In this document: positions 41,169 to 50,651 of the stretch, piece after piece
Numbering within the stretch: the first letter of the stretch is position 1
How the letters are laid out: each line of letters starts with the position of its first letter
Source of the DNA: Micromonospora parva
Lineage (GTDB): Bacteria; Actinomycetota; Actinomycetes; Mycobacteriales; Micromonosporaceae
DNA length: 64,000 nt
Direction of reading: 5' to 3'
Assembly: GCF_000718515.1 (NCBI RefSeq)
Contig: NZ_JNZS01000014.1
Coordinates: 62,001-126,000, forward strand
Made by a program: the position numbers and the translations under genes
Notes under the pieces: model-generated
Told to the model about the DNA's origin: nothing
The model's input: the letters and a program-made list of their open reading frames with translations, nothing else
Databases searched by the model: none

Positions 41169-41978
41169 TCAGCGTCCGGCTTCGAGGGCGCCGGAGCGCC
41201 CGCCGCCGCCGTACGAACCAGCGAGGCCCGCTGCGGCCAGCCCGTTGCCGCCGGCGACTCGGCCGGCTTCGGAGCGGGTCATCTCGGCCTCGAGGCCCTG
41301 GCCACGACCGTCGAGGTCACGCAGCTGGCTCTCCAGGTACGCCTTGAGCCGGGTGCGGTACTCGCGCTCGAACTGCTTGAGCTCCTCGATGTGCTTCTGC
41401 AGGGCCGTGCGCTTGGCGTCCAGGCCGCCCATGGCCTCCTGGTGCCGCTGGCGGGCGTCCCGCTCAAGGGCGTCAGCCTTCGCGCGCGCCTCCCGGGTCA
41501 CCTCCTCGGCCTTGCTGCGAGCCTCGGACAGCAGCTGGTCGGCCTCGCGGCGCGCGTCGGACACGTGGTCGTCAGCGGTGCGCTGGGCCATCATCAGCAC
41601 GCGCAGGGCCTGCTGCTCACCGTCACCGGTGACGCCGCCGGCCGGGCCGCCGGTCGCGCGGACCTGCTCCAGCTCGGCCTGCATCGCGCGGGCAGCCTGC
41701 TCGGCCGCCGACTTGTCGCGCTGCACCCGGTCCAGCTGGGCCTTGACGTCGTTGAGCTCCGCCGCCAGTCGGGCGTCGCCGCCGGGGCCGGCGGGGGCAC
41801 CGCCACGGCCGCCGCGCTCCACCTGGGCGCGCAGCTCGTTGTTCTCCTCGATGAGACGGGCGAGCTCGCGCTCGACCTCATCCAGGAAGGCGTCGACCTC
41901 CTCCTCGTCATACCCCCGTTTGCCGATCGGCGGCTTTTTGAAGGCGACGTTGTGGACGTCGGCCGGGGTCAGCGGCAT
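41169..41978 (-). CDS. divIVA: DivIVA/Wag31 polar growth protein
   Basis: 269 aa. The N-terminal membrane-binding domain ([49 protein letters not shown]) is diagnostic, followed by a Gly/Pro spacer and a long coiled coil (~85-245). It marks cell poles and directs tip growth. ATG at 41978 with GAGGAG 5 nt upstream. Upstream extension in frame is not supported. Confidence 0.96.
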   Translation of the reverse strand: MPLTPADVHNVAFKKPPIGKRGYDEEEVDAFLDEVERELARLIEENNELRAQVERGGRGGAPAGPGGDARLAAELNDVKAQLDRVQRDKSAAEQAARAMQAELEQVRATGGPAGGVTGDGEQQALRVLMMAQRTADDHVSDARREADQLLSEARSKAEEVTREARAKADALERDARQRHQEAMGGLDAKRTALQKHIEELKQFEREYRTRLKAYLESQLRDLDGRGQGLEAEMTRSEAGRVAGGNGLAAAGLAGSYGGGGRSGALEAGR

Positions 41979-42022
41979 CGAAACTCCTCGGGTCAGTTGC
42001 GGCCGCGAAAGCGCGTCGGTCA

Positions 42023-42328
42023 TCAGGCAGATGCCCTGATCGACGGCCCTAACACGAACTCCATCAGCACGAACAGGATAACCAGGAGCACAAGGGAGGC
42101 CAGGTCGATGCTCACGGTACCAATTCGCAGCGGAGGGATCACACGCCTCAACGCGTTGAGAGGGGGATCAGTGACGCTCCACACGGATTCCAATCCTGCC
42201 GATGCTCCACGCCCCGGTTGCCAGCGACGGCCGTACTGCAGGACGGCGCTCAACACGAACCGGGACAGAAGAAGGAGCAGGAAGACATAAAGGATCAGGT
42301 ACAGCACTTGCAGTAAGATCGACAACAC
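42023..42328 (-). CDS. YggT family membrane protein
   Basis: 101 aa. Two membrane segments (residues ~4-28 and ~72-93) around the [29 protein letters not shown] family motif. YggT genes commonly sit between sepF and divIVA; role unclear. GTG start. Confidence 0.9.
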   Translation of the reverse strand: MLSILLQVLYLILYVFLLLLLSRFVLSAVLQYGRRWQPGRGASAGLESVWSVTDPPLNALRRVIPPLRIGTVSIDLASLVLLVILFVLMEFVLGPSIRASA

Positions 42329-42358
42329 GGTCAGCGACGTCCCTCGGGTCGGGCGGGG

Positions 42359-43051
42359 TCAACTCAGACTGAAAAAGCCGCCCTCAGCGATCTTGGCTTT
42401 GTCCTCAGCGGTGACCTGGACGTTAGCCGGTGAGAGCAGGAACACCCGATTGGTCACGCGCTCGATCGTACCGCGCAGGCCGAACGCCAGCCCGGCGGCG
42501 AAGTCCACCAGACGGCGGGCATCGGCCTCATCCATCTCGGTGAGATTGATGATCACCGGGACGCCGTCGCGGAAGTGCTCGCCGATGGTGCGCGCCTCGC
42601 GGTACGTGGTGGGGTGCAGCGTCGTGATCTGGTACCGCTGCTCTTCCTCGGGCAGGGCCCGCTCGCGCGCCGTGACCTGCGGCGCGAGAGCCAGGTTGTC
42701 CCGGGTGTGATAGGTCAGCGCGCCGGAGGTCTCACCCGCCGACGACCGGGTAATCGACCGTACGCTGGACCGCTCGATCCGCTCCGGACGCTCACCGTCA
42801 CCGCGCTCGGACTCGCTCAACCGCCCGCTCGACCGCTCGGAGAGTCGGCCCCGCCCGCTGTCGCGCGGCCGCGGAGCCGGCGGCTCCTCGGCGTCGTCCT
42901 CGTCGTCGTCGGCGAACTCCTCGGCGTACCGGCTCTGCCGGTAACGCGAGTCGCGGTAGCCACCCTTGTCGTAGCCACCGTCGTCGTAGGCCCGCTCGTC
43001 GTCTTCTTCGACCAGACCGAGCCAGACCCCCGCCTTGCGCAGTGCACCCAT
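42359..43051 (-). CDS. sepF: SepF, FtsZ membrane anchor
   Basis: 230 aa. N-terminal amphipathic anchor ([19 protein letters not shown]), an acidic then Arg/Ser-rich linker (~20-125), and the SepF core (~130-220): [67 protein letters not shown]. In actinobacteria, SepF replaces FtsA/ZipA in tethering the Z-ring. The ATG at 43051 is chosen by the family start and GGAAGGG upstream. Confidence 0.95.
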   Translation of the reverse strand: MGALRKAGVWLGLVEEDDERAYDDGGYDKGGYRDSRYRQSRYAEEFADDDEDDAEEPPAPRPRDSGRGRLSERSSGRLSESERGDGERPERIERSSVRSITRSSAGETSGALTYHTRDNLALAPQVTARERALPEEEQRYQITTLHPTTYREARTIGEHFRDGVPVIINLTEMDEADARRLVDFAAGLAFGLRGTIERVTNRVFLLSPANVQVTAEDKAKIAEGGFFSLS

Positions 43052-43149
43052 CCCGCGCCCTTCCGTCCGCCGTGCGGCACGCGCCCCCGTGCCATGTCGC
43101 CCGTCGCGAGTGGACAACCATGCCCATCGGACCGGAACGGCAATCCCCC

Positions 43150-43173
43150 GGCGCGCGATTCGCGTCGCGCGCC
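43150..43173. terminator. Hairpin between yggS and sepF
   Basis: GGCGCGCGA and TCGCGCGCC form a perfect 9-bp stem with a 6-nt loop. It may end ftsZ-yggS transcripts or lie in the sepF leader. The gene-free stretch here is 191 bp. Confidence 0.5.
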
Positions 43174-43242
43174 ACGACCCCCGACTAGGAGACGCCCGCC
43201 CCTGAAACAACACTGATGTAATTTGCTTGTCTCGCGGTCAGG

Positions 43243-43986
43243 CTACCGCAGCGTGGGACGCATTCCGAGCAACGCGCTACCGACGCGGACATGTGTCGCG
43301 CCGTAACGGATCGCGATGTCGAAATCTCCGCTCATTCCGGCGGACAACGCGGTCGCTCCCGGATGGACGACCCGAAAGGCGTCGGCGACCTCGGCGAGCC
43401 GGGCGAATGCCCGCTCCGGCTCCCACCCCAGCGGGGCGACCGCCATGAGACCGACCAGACGCAGCCCGGGCGCCTCGGCCACCGCCTCGGCCACCGGCTC
43501 CAACCCGGCGCCCGGATCCGCCGAGCCGGGCAGTGCCCCGCCCCGGGCCGCGTCGCCGTCGATGCTCACCTGAACCAGGGCGTCGAGCGGCGCCTGCCGT
43601 TCGACGGTCGCGGTGGCCAACGCCCGGGCCAGCCGGACACTGTCGACGGAGTGCACCACGTCGGCGTAACGGACCACCGAGCGGGCCTTGTTGCGCTGCA
43701 ACTGGCCGATGAAGTGCCAGCGGGGACGCACCCCGGCGGCAGCCACCTCGGCGGCCTTACCGGCCGCCTCCTGGTCGCGGTTCTCCCCCATGTCGGTCAC
43801 CCCGAGCCCGGCCAGCGCCACCACGTCGCTGGCCGGGTAGGTCTTCGTCACCGCGATCATCGTGACCTCGGCGCGGTCCCGGCCGGCCTGCGCGCAGGCG
43901 TCATCGATCCGGGACCGAACCTGTGCGAGACCGGCCGCGAGTTCGGCGCGCCGATCCGGTCGTACCGTGGCTGAGCTGTCGGTCAT
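43243..43986 (-). CDS. yggS: YggS-type PLP homeostasis protein
   Basis: 247 aa PLP-binding barrel. The PLP lysine is in MIAVTKTYPASDVVAL; GENRDQEAAGKAAEV, RWHFIGQLQRNKAR, LMAVAPLG and LSAGMSGDFDIAIRYGATHVRVGSALLG are family motifs. It controls free PLP level and lies 9 bp after ftsZ, as in many actinobacteria. Confidence 0.95.
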   Translation of the reverse strand: MTDSSATVRPDRRAELAAGLAQVRSRIDDACAQAGRDRAEVTMIAVTKTYPASDVVALAGLGVTDMGENRDQEAAGKAAEVAAAGVRPRWHFIGQLQRNKARSVVRYADVVHSVDSVRLARALATATVERQAPLDALVQVSIDGDAARGGALPGSADPGAGLEPVAEAVAEAPGLRLVGLMAVAPLGWEPERAFARLAEVADAFRVVHPGATALSAGMSGDFDIAIRYGATHVRVGSALLGMRPTLR

Positions 43987-43995
43987 CGGCGGTGC

Positions 43996-45111
43996 TCAGG
44001 ACCCGTTCTTGAGGAAGTCGGGAACGTCCACGTCGTCGAAGAGCACGCGACGCGGCGACTGGGCCGGAGCCGGGTTGGTGGCCGGCGCTGGCACCGGGGT
44101 GCTCTGCGGTGCCGGCTGGTTGGTGTTGCTCTTGCGGGTCGGCTCGGCCGCCTTGTACGCGGGCGTGCCGCCGTCGAAGCCCGCCGCGATGACCGTCACC
44201 CGCACCTCGTCACCGAGCGCGTCGTCGATGACCGCGCCGAAGATGATGTTGGCGTCCGGGTGGGCCGCGTCGGTGACCAACTGGGCGGCATCGTTGATCT
44301 CGAACAGGCCCAGGTCGGACCCGCCGGCGATGGAGAGCAGCACGCCCCGCGCGCCGTCCATGCTCTGCTCCAGCAGCGGGCTGGAGATGGCCGCCTCGGC
44401 CGCCTCGACCGCGCGGTTCTCGCCACGGGCGCTGCCGATGCCCATCAACGCGCTGCCGGCGCCGCTCATCACGCTCTTGACGTCGGCGAAGTCCAGGTTG
44501 ATCAGACCCGGGGTGGTGATCAGGTCGGTGATGCCCTGCACACCCGAGAGCAGCACCTGGTCGGCCGTGCGGAACGCGTCCATCATGCTGATGTTGCGGT
44601 CACCCAGGGCCAGCAGCCGGTCGTTCGGGATGACGATCAGCGTGTCGCACTGGTTGCGGAGTTCGTCTATTCCCGACTCGGCCTGCACCTGGCGGCGCTT
44701 GCCCTCGAAGGAGAACGGCCGGGTCACCACGCCGATGGTCAGCGCGCCGAGCTTGCGGGCGATGTTGGCCACCACCGGCGCGCCGCCGGTGCCGGTGCCG
44801 CCGCCCTCGCCGCAGGTCACGAAGACCATGTCGGCGCCCTTGAGCACTTCCTCGATCTCGTCGCGGTGGTCCTCGGCGGCGTTCTTGCCGACGTCCGGGT
44901 TGGCCCCGGCCCCCAGGCCACGGGTCAGCTCGCGCCCGACGTCGAGCTTGACGTCGGCGTCGCTCATCAGCAGCGCCTGCGCGTCGGTGTTGATCGCGAT
45001 GAACTCGACGCCCTTGAGCCCAACCTCGATCATCCGGTTGACGGCGTTGACGCCGCCACCCCCGATGCCGACGACCTTGATGACCGCCAGGTAGTTGTGC
45101 GGAGGTGTCAT
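43996..45111 (-). CDS. ftsZ: Cell division GTPase FtsZ
   Basis: 371 aa. GTP-binding tubulin signature GGGTGTGG at residues 103-110, [13 protein letters not shown] at the start, NTDAQAL, and T7 loop [11 protein letters not shown]. The C-terminal peptide [10 protein letters not shown] would contact SepF. ATG at 45111 has AAAGGACCGGAG upstream. A strong TTGACA lies ~130 bp upstream. Confidence 0.98.
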   Translation of the reverse strand: MTPPHNYLAVIKVVGIGGGGVNAVNRMIEVGLKGVEFIAINTDAQALLMSDADVKLDVGRELTRGLGAGANPDVGKNAAEDHRDEIEEVLKGADMVFVTCGEGGGTGTGGAPVVANIARKLGALTIGVVTRPFSFEGKRRQVQAESGIDELRNQCDTLIVIPNDRLLALGDRNISMMDAFRTADQVLLSGVQGITDLITTPGLINLDFADVKSVMSGAGSALMGIGSARGENRAVEAAEAAISSPLLEQSMDGARGVLLSIAGGSDLGLFEINDAAQLVTDAAHPDANIIFGAVIDDALGDEVRVTVIAAGFDGGTPAYKAAEPTRKSNTNQPAPQSTPVPAPATNPAPAQSPRRVLFDDVDVPDFLKNGS

Positions 45112-45208
45112 CTCCGGTCCTTTCCTTCGAGATTGGCTTCGGCCGACCGGGTACGGCGTGGCCAGCCCAGCGGCCGACAACAGCTGTCACCAGCGAGGAT
45201 CAGGGGTG

Positions 45209-45246
45209 AACCCTAACCCTCTACTAGAGGCTTACAGTTATGTCAA
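45209..45246 (-). promoter_or_regulatory. ftsZ promoter with palindrome over the -10
   Basis: On minus, TTGACA (45241-45246) is a perfect -35; 17 bp on is TAGAGG (45218-45223). That -10 is one half of the palindrome CCTCTACTAGAGG (45218-45230). AACCCTAACCCT (45209-45220) is a direct repeat beside it. Leader to ftsZ is ~100 nt. Confidence 0.6.
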
Positions 45247-45279
45247 CCACTGATCCTCTTCGGGGCAACGTAAGCGCCA

Positions 45280-45307
45280 CCGCCCGATGAGCCAAGGACC
45301 CGGGCGG
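45280..45307. terminator. Candidate hairpin between ftsQ and ftsZ
   Basis: CCGCCCG and CGGGCGG pair around a 14-nt loop. It could separate dcw transcripts from ftsZ's own promoter just downstream. Confidence 0.35.
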
Positions 45308-45356
45308 CGTGTCGCCGAGCGGAGCGCGACGGGTCACCTCCCCGCACGCTCACCGG

Positions 45357-46175
45357 TCAACGGAAGGTCACCACATCCGGCGCACTCACGTCGATCCGGT
45401 CGGTGTCCTCGTCGAGCAGCGCGGTGGCCACCCGGGCCTTGTCAGTGCCCCGCGTCGCGTCCCCCCAGATCACCGTCCGGTCCCCCCGCAACCGCAGGCT
45501 GATCCGGGCCAGCCCCTCCACGTTCACGTCCACCAGCTCCGTGCGCAGCTGCGGCGTCAGCGCGACGAGCACCTCCAGCCCGGCCCGGGTGCCCGGGTCG
45601 TCGGCGGCCGGCCGGGCCACCGTCACCTGCGGCAGGCCGGCCGGGCGTCGCTCCACAGTCCGGAACGCCACCCCACTCCCGTCGATCATGGCGAACGCCT
45701 CCCCCTGCGGCACCACCGCCACCGCGGTCCGCTCGGTCACCCGCACCACCAGCGCGTCGGGCCAGTCCCGGGACACCGTGGCCCGCTCCACCACCGGCAG
45801 CGCGCCGACCCGTCGGGCCGCGGCGGCCAGGTCCACCCGGGCCAACGGCACCCCGTCCGGAACGCCGACCGCGTCGTGCACCTGCACCGGAGTGGCCAGC
45901 TTCGCACCCTCCACCCGCACCTCACGCACGCCGAACAGCCCGGTGCCGAGCACCGTCCAGGCGACCAGCCCGGCCAGGGCGAGCACCCCGGCGGCCACCG
46001 CCCACGGCAGCGCCGCACGCATGCGACGCTGCCGGGCACGCGCCATGAACCGGCGGGTCGACGGCGGCACCGCGTCGCGGCCCGCCCGGACCAGCTGCCA
46101 CCGCCGGGCCGGACCTCGGCGCGGGGCGCCGCCGTCGGCGGCGCTGGTCCGCCCCCGGGCCGGGCCGGGACTCAT
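45357..46175 (-). CDS. ftsQ: Cell division protein FtsQ
   Basis: 272 aa. Basic cytoplasmic tail, one membrane helix (~56-78, PWAVAAGVLALAGLVAWTVLG), then a POTRA domain (FGVREVRVEGAKLATPVQVHDAV...) and the beta domain (VERATVSRDWPDALVVRVTERTAVAVV...). FtsQ links early and late divisome. Overlaps murC by 4 bp. Confidence 0.94.
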   Translation of the reverse strand: MSPGPARGRTSAADGGAPRRGPARRWQLVRAGRDAVPPSTRRFMARARQRRMRAALPWAVAAGVLALAGLVAWTVLGTGLFGVREVRVEGAKLATPVQVHDAVGVPDGVPLARVDLAAAARRVGALPVVERATVSRDWPDALVVRVTERTAVAVVPQGEAFAMIDGSGVAFRTVERRPAGLPQVTVARPAADDPGTRAGLEVLVALTPQLRTELVDVNVEGLARISLRLRGDRTVIWGDATRGTDKARVATALLDEDTDRIDVSAPDVVTFR

Positions 46176-47737
46176 CCGGCCGTCGGCGCCGAGCCGCCGG
46201 GCACGGCGGTGCCACCGAGAGCCGCACCGTCGCCACCGGACGTGGCCCCACCCGGTACCGGATCACCGATCGCCGGGGAGGTGGCCACCGGGTCGACGGT
46301 CGCGGTGGATGCCGAGCCGGCCGTACGCTCACCCAGTGCGGCCAGCAGCTCGTCGCCCATCAGCGAGATCGGCGGGGCGCCCATGGTGACCACCACGTCC
46401 CCCGAACGGGCCCGACGGGCCACCTCGACCGGGGCCTGCTCCCACGACTCCACGAAGACCTTGCGGTCGGCGGGCAGCTCCACCGCCGCGATCAGCGCCG
46501 CCGAGCCCTCGCCGGGCTGACGCAACTCACCCGGCCCGAAGACCTCCAACAGCACCACCTCGTCGGCGATGGCCAACGCCGCGGCGATCTCCGCCTGGTT
46601 GTCGCGGGTGCGGTACAGCCGGTACGGCTGGAAGACCACGATCAGCCGGCCGTCCCCGGCGACCTCGCGCAGCGTCTGCATCGCCAACGTCATCGACGTC
46701 GGGTGGTACGCGTACTCGTCGTAGACCAGCACGCCGTCCGCGACACCCTTGCGCTCGAAGCGCCGACGCACGCCGGGGAAGACCGCCAGCGCGGCCTCCG
46801 CCGCCTCCAGCGGCAACTCCAGCAGGTACGCGGTCAGCACCGCGGCGGCGCTGTTCAGCCCCATGTGCCGTCCCGGCACCGGCAGCCGGAACTCGCCCAG
46901 CGACCGTCCGTCGATGGCGGCCAGGTAGCGCACCCCCCGGGCGGAGGAGACCATCTCGGTCAACCGCAGGTCGGCGTCGTCCGCCTCGCCGTAGGTGAAC
47001 ACCCGCCGCCCCTCGGACCGCAGGCTCTCGGCCAGCCGTCGACCGCCCGGATCGTCGGCGCAGGTGATGATGAAACCGTTCGGGTCGGTGAGACGGGCGA
47101 ACTCCACGAACGCCGCCTCCAGCGTCGCGTAGTCACCGTAGGTGTTCAGGTGGTCCGCCTCGATGTTCGTGATGATCGAGACGTACGGGCGGTAGATGAG
47201 GAACGAGCGGTCGCTCTCGTCCGCCTCGACCACGAAATGCTCGCCGGTGCCGTGGTGCGCGCCCGAGCCGACCTCGGAGATCTCCCCGCCGATCACGAAG
47301 GACGGGTCCACCCCGGCCTGCTGGAGCACCATCGTCACCATCGAGGTGGTGGTGGTCTTGCCGTGCGTGCCGGCGACGGCCACGGCGCGACGGCCGGTCA
47401 TCGCCGCCGCGAGCGCCTCCGAGCGGTGCAGCACCCGCAGGCCGCGCCGACGCGCCTCGACCAGCTCCAGGTGGTCCTGGGGAATCGCCGACGAGTAGAC
47501 GACGGTGTCGACCCCGTCGAGGTTGCTGGCCTCGTGGCTGAGGTGGATGGTGCCGCCGAGCGCCCGCAGGCCCGCCAGCGACGGCCACTCCCGCAGGTCG
47601 CTGCCGGAGACCCGGATGCCCCGGGTGAGCAGCAGCCGGGCCACGCCGAGCATGCCCACCCCACCCACCCCGATCAGGTGGACGGCGCCCAGGTCCTCGG
47701 CGGTGAGCGTGCCGGCCGGGGTGAACTGCGCGGTCAC
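46172..47737 (-). CDS. murC: UDP-N-acetylmuramate--L-alanine ligase
   Basis: 521 aa. ATP-grasp-free Mur ligase: LIGVGGVGMLGVARLLL at the N-terminus, P-loop AGTHGKTTTTSM, EADESDRSF, NIEADHLNTYG and YDEYAYHPTSM. It adds L-Ala to UDP-MurNAc. A C-terminal Ala/Gly/Pro tail of ~40 residues (from ~480) exceeds the usual length. GTG overlaps the murG stop. Confidence 0.97.
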   Translation of the reverse strand: MTAQFTPAGTLTAEDLGAVHLIGVGGVGMLGVARLLLTRGIRVSGSDLREWPSLAGLRALGGTIHLSHEASNLDGVDTVVYSSAIPQDHLELVEARRRGLRVLHRSEALAAAMTGRRAVAVAGTHGKTTTTSMVTMVLQQAGVDPSFVIGGEISEVGSGAHHGTGEHFVVEADESDRSFLIYRPYVSIITNIEADHLNTYGDYATLEAAFVEFARLTDPNGFIITCADDPGGRRLAESLRSEGRRVFTYGEADDADLRLTEMVSSARGVRYLAAIDGRSLGEFRLPVPGRHMGLNSAAAVLTAYLLELPLEAAEAALAVFPGVRRRFERKGVADGVLVYDEYAYHPTSMTLAMQTLREVAGDGRLIVVFQPYRLYRTRDNQAEIAAALAIADEVVLLEVFGPGELRQPGEGSAALIAAVELPADRKVFVESWEQAPVEVARRARSGDVVVTMGAPPISLMGDELLAALGERTAGSASTATVDPVATSPAIGDPVPGGATSGGDGAALGGTAVPGGSAPTAG

Positions 47738-48840
47738 CGGGCCACCGCCGCCAGCACGAAGGAACGCAGGGCCTCGTCGCCGTCGCGCCGGCCGTACGAC
47801 GCTGCGGCGGCACCCATCGTGTACAGCCGCTGCGGGTCACGGATGAGCGGGATGACGGTGCGCTCCAGCCAGTCCGGGGTGAGCTCCGCGTCGTCGACCA
47901 GCAGCCCTCCGCCGGCCTCCACCACCGGCAGCGCGTTGCGCCGCTGCTCCTGGTTGCTGTGCGGGTACGGCACGTAGATCGTGGGCAGCCCGATCGCGGC
48001 CACCTCGGCGACGGTCATCGCCCCGCCCCGGGCCAGCATCAGGTCGGCGGCGGCGTAGCCCAGCTCCATCTCCGACAGGTACGGCAGCGTCACGTACGGC
48101 ACCGGCAGGTCGGTGGGGATCGGCACCGGCTCGTTGCGGGCACCCATCACGTGCAGCACCTGCACGCCGTTGCGGGCCAGTTCCTTGGCCGCGCCGGAGA
48201 CCGCCAGGTTGATCGAGCGGGCGCCGGACGAGCCGCCGGAGACGAAGAGCACCGGCAGGTCCGGGCGGAGCCCGAAGTGGGCGCGGGCGGCGTTGCGCAG
48301 CGCGTACCGGTCCAGACCGGTGATGGCGCGGCGCAGCGGCACCCCGACCACTGTGGCGTCCCGCAACGACTCGGCCTGGCTCGGCTGGTTCGGGAAGCCG
48401 ACGGCGACGTTCTTGGTGAACTTCATGCCCAGCCGGTTGGCCACGCCCGGTGGCACGTTCACCTCGTGGATCACCATGGGCAGCTCACGACGCCACGCGG
48501 CCAGGTAGGCGGGCACCGAGACGTACCCGCCGAAGCCGACGACCACCTCGGCGCGCACCTCGTCGATCACCTTGCCCGCCGCGCGGGCCGCCGTCCACAT
48601 CCGGCCCGGGGTACGGACCAGGTTCATGTTGACCGACCGGGGCAGCTGGTACGCCGGGATCTGCCGCAGGTCGTAGCCCTGCGGCGGGATCAGGTCGTTC
48701 TCCATGCCCCGGGGTGTGCCGAGGCAGGTGATCCGGACGCCCGGGTCGTGTCGGCGCAGGCAGTCGGCGAAGGCGAGCAGCGGGTAGACGTGCCCCCCGG
48801 TGCCACCTCCCGCGAGCACCACCGAACGCAGCGGACCCAT
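47734..48840 (-). CDS. murG: UDP-GlcNAc:lipid I GlcNAc transferase (lipid II synthesis)
   Basis: 368 aa GT-B glycosyltransferase at the inner membrane face. LAGGGTGGHVYPLLAFADCLR, VVVGFGGYVSVPAYLAA, VIHEVNVPPGVANRLG, VSGGSSGARSINLAV, ARGGAMTVAEVAAIGLPTIYVPYPHS and EQRRNA are hallmarks. ATG at 48840 with AGGAGACG upstream; TGATG overlap with ftsW. Confidence 0.97.
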   Translation of the reverse strand: MGPLRSVVLAGGGTGGHVYPLLAFADCLRRHDPGVRITCLGTPRGMENDLIPPQGYDLRQIPAYQLPRSVNMNLVRTPGRMWTAARAAGKVIDEVRAEVVVGFGGYVSVPAYLAAWRRELPMVIHEVNVPPGVANRLGMKFTKNVAVGFPNQPSQAESLRDATVVGVPLRRAITGLDRYALRNAARAHFGLRPDLPVLFVSGGSSGARSINLAVSGAAKELARNGVQVLHVMGARNEPVPIPTDLPVPYVTLPYLSEMELGYAAADLMLARGGAMTVAEVAAIGLPTIYVPYPHSNQEQRRNALPVVEAGGGLLVDDAELTPDWLERTVIPLIRDPQRLYTMGAAAASYGRRDGDEALRSFVLAAVAR

Positions 48841-50471
48841 CAGCGTCTCCTCTCGCTCGCCGTACCCCTGCGGTTGCGGTCCTGGCGGACCCCGCGCGGC
48901 ACGGCCTGGTCGTCGTGGCGCCGCTCGCGGGACCGGGGCACTGACCCTCGGCCAGCGGGCGGCGACGCCGGCCGGCGACGCCGGCCGGGAAGCGGCGGCA
49001 ACGGGGCCCAGAGTAGTCGGACCCACCGGGCCGGCGGACGGGCATGCAGTGCTCTGGCCGCATCGGGTTCGGCGCGGGCGAAGGACGCCAGCATGCCGAT
49101 GCCGGCCAACGTCACCACCAGGGCACTTCCGCCGTCGGAGATGAACGGCAGCGGCAGGCCGGTGATCGGCAGCAGCCCGACCACCCCACCGATATTGATC
49201 ACGGCCTGGCTGACCAGCCAGGTGGTCACGGCCGTGGCGGCGAGCCGGCGGAACGGGTCGTCGACCCGTCGGGCGATCCGGAACCCGGTGTACGCGAGGA
49301 CCGCGAACAGGCTGAGCACCACGGTGCAGCCGATCACGCCCAGCTCCTCGGCGATGATCGCGAAGATGAAGTCGTTGTGCGCCTCGGGCAGCCAGTCCCA
49401 CTTCAGGCTGCCCTTGCCCAGCCCGACACCGAACCAGCCGCCGTGCTCGATGGCCAGCCGCCCCTGGTAGAACTGCAGGCAGTCGTTGAGTTTGCAGGTC
49501 TCCGGGTCCGGTGGGTTGAAGAACATGTCCAGCCGCGCGAGCCGGTAGTTGTCCGCGCCGCGCTCGCCGGAGCCGGCGCCCAGCGAGGCCACCGCGACGA
49601 GCAGGCCGATCCCGACCAGACCGGCCGCCGCCAGGGCGCCGAACACCCGCATCCGCACCCCCGCGGCCCAGAGCAGGCCGACGACCAGGGCCAGCAGGCA
49701 GAGCATCGTGCCCGTGTCGTTGTAACCGACCAGGACGAAGAGCAGGCCCACGATCGGGAACAGCGGGGTCGCCAGTTCGCGCCACCAGCCCAGCGCGGCG
49801 CCCTTGCGGGCGACCAGGTGCGCGCCCCAGAGCACCATCGCGAACTTGGCCAGCTCGGACGGCTGCAGCTGGATCCCGCCGATGAACAGCCAGTTCAGCC
49901 GTGCCTCGACCGGGCCGATCTGCCCTGACTCCTGCCGGGTCAGCCGGGCGTAGGCGAGCAGCAGGTTCAGCAGCAGCAACAACCCGATCGAGGTGAACAG
50001 CAGCGGCCGGCCCAGCGACCGGTAGGTGCTGGCCGGCAGGCGCTGGCAGATCCAGAAGGCGCCGATGCCGATCACCGCGAAGATGGCCTGCTTGGTCACC
50101 GAGGCCGAGGCGTTGCCGTCCTCGGCGTAGTCCTTGACGCTGGTCGCCGAGAAGACCATGGTCAGCCCGATCAGCAGCAGCAAGCCGGCGCAGGACAGCA
50201 GCAGGTAGTAGGAGGTCAGCGGTCGGTCCAGCAGGCCGCGCAGCGCGGCGAGGCCACCGGCCGCGTCGATGCCGCGCAGCGGGGTGGCCGCCACGGCCTC
50301 CGGCTCGCGTCCCGCCGGCCCGGACTCCCGGGCCGCCGCGCCGGGCTCCGGGCCGCGCGCCCCGGCGGTCACCGGTGTACGCGCCGCGCTCGGCGACCGT
50401 CGCGGCCGTCCGACAGTCCCATCCCCGGTGCCGATTTCCTCCCCCACCCCGACATCATCACCGCTGAACAC
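48840..50471 (-). CDS. ftsW: FtsW, SEDS peptidoglycan glycosyltransferase
   Basis: About 543 aa. Disordered N-terminus (~70 residues), ten membrane helices, and SEDS motifs NWLFIGGIQLQPSELAKFAM, FYQGRLAIEHGGWFGVGLGKGSLKWDWLPEAHNDFIFAIIAEELG and LLPITGLPLPFISDGGSALV. The polybasic tail is long. FtsW polymerises lipid II with FtsI. The start is uncertain: a GTG at 50471 is used; the open frame continues into repeat R2, which should be intergenic. Confidence 0.93.
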   Translation of the reverse strand: MFSGDDVGVGEEIGTGDGTVGRPRRSPSAARTPVTAGARGPEPGAAARESGPAGREPEAVAATPLRGIDAAGGLAALRGLLDRPLTSYYLLLSCAGLLLLIGLTMVFSATSVKDYAEDGNASASVTKQAIFAVIGIGAFWICQRLPASTYRSLGRPLLFTSIGLLLLLNLLLAYARLTRQESGQIGPVEARLNWLFIGGIQLQPSELAKFAMVLWGAHLVARKGAALGWWRELATPLFPIVGLLFVLVGYNDTGTMLCLLALVVGLLWAAGVRMRVFGALAAAGLVGIGLLVAVASLGAGSGERGADNYRLARLDMFFNPPDPETCKLNDCLQFYQGRLAIEHGGWFGVGLGKGSLKWDWLPEAHNDFIFAIIAEELGVIGCTVVLSLFAVLAYTGFRIARRVDDPFRRLAATAVTTWLVSQAVINIGGVVGLLPITGLPLPFISDGGSALVVTLAGIGMLASFARAEPDAARALHARPPARWVRLLWAPLPPLPGRRRRPASPPAGRGSVPRSRERRHDDQAVPRGVRQDRNRRGTASERRR

Positions 50472-50545
50472 GCCCCACCGCCCCACAACGCCCCACCGGG
50501 CGTGTCGAACCCGCCCCACCGCACTCCCACGACACCGCCCACCCA

Positions 50546-50621
50546 CGTCGATCTTGCACTTTCTGTGCCGACAAAACACCCGTGAAAGGACGTTTCGTCA
50601 ACCGAAACTGCAAGATCGACG
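50546..50621. repeat. Palindromic intergenic repeat, copy R2
   Basis: Arms CGTCGATCTTGCACTTTC and GAAACTGCAAGATCGACG are complementary except for one base (C for G). It lies between mraY and ftsW on the same strand, at the usual location of murD. Confidence 0.85.
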
Positions 50622-50651
50622 GGTGAGAGGGTGGGCGGGGGCGGGGGCGGG

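Noticed and set aside
45209..45220. AACCCTAACCCT, telomere-like
   Set aside because: Only two units, inside the ftsZ promoter region; not a chromosome end.
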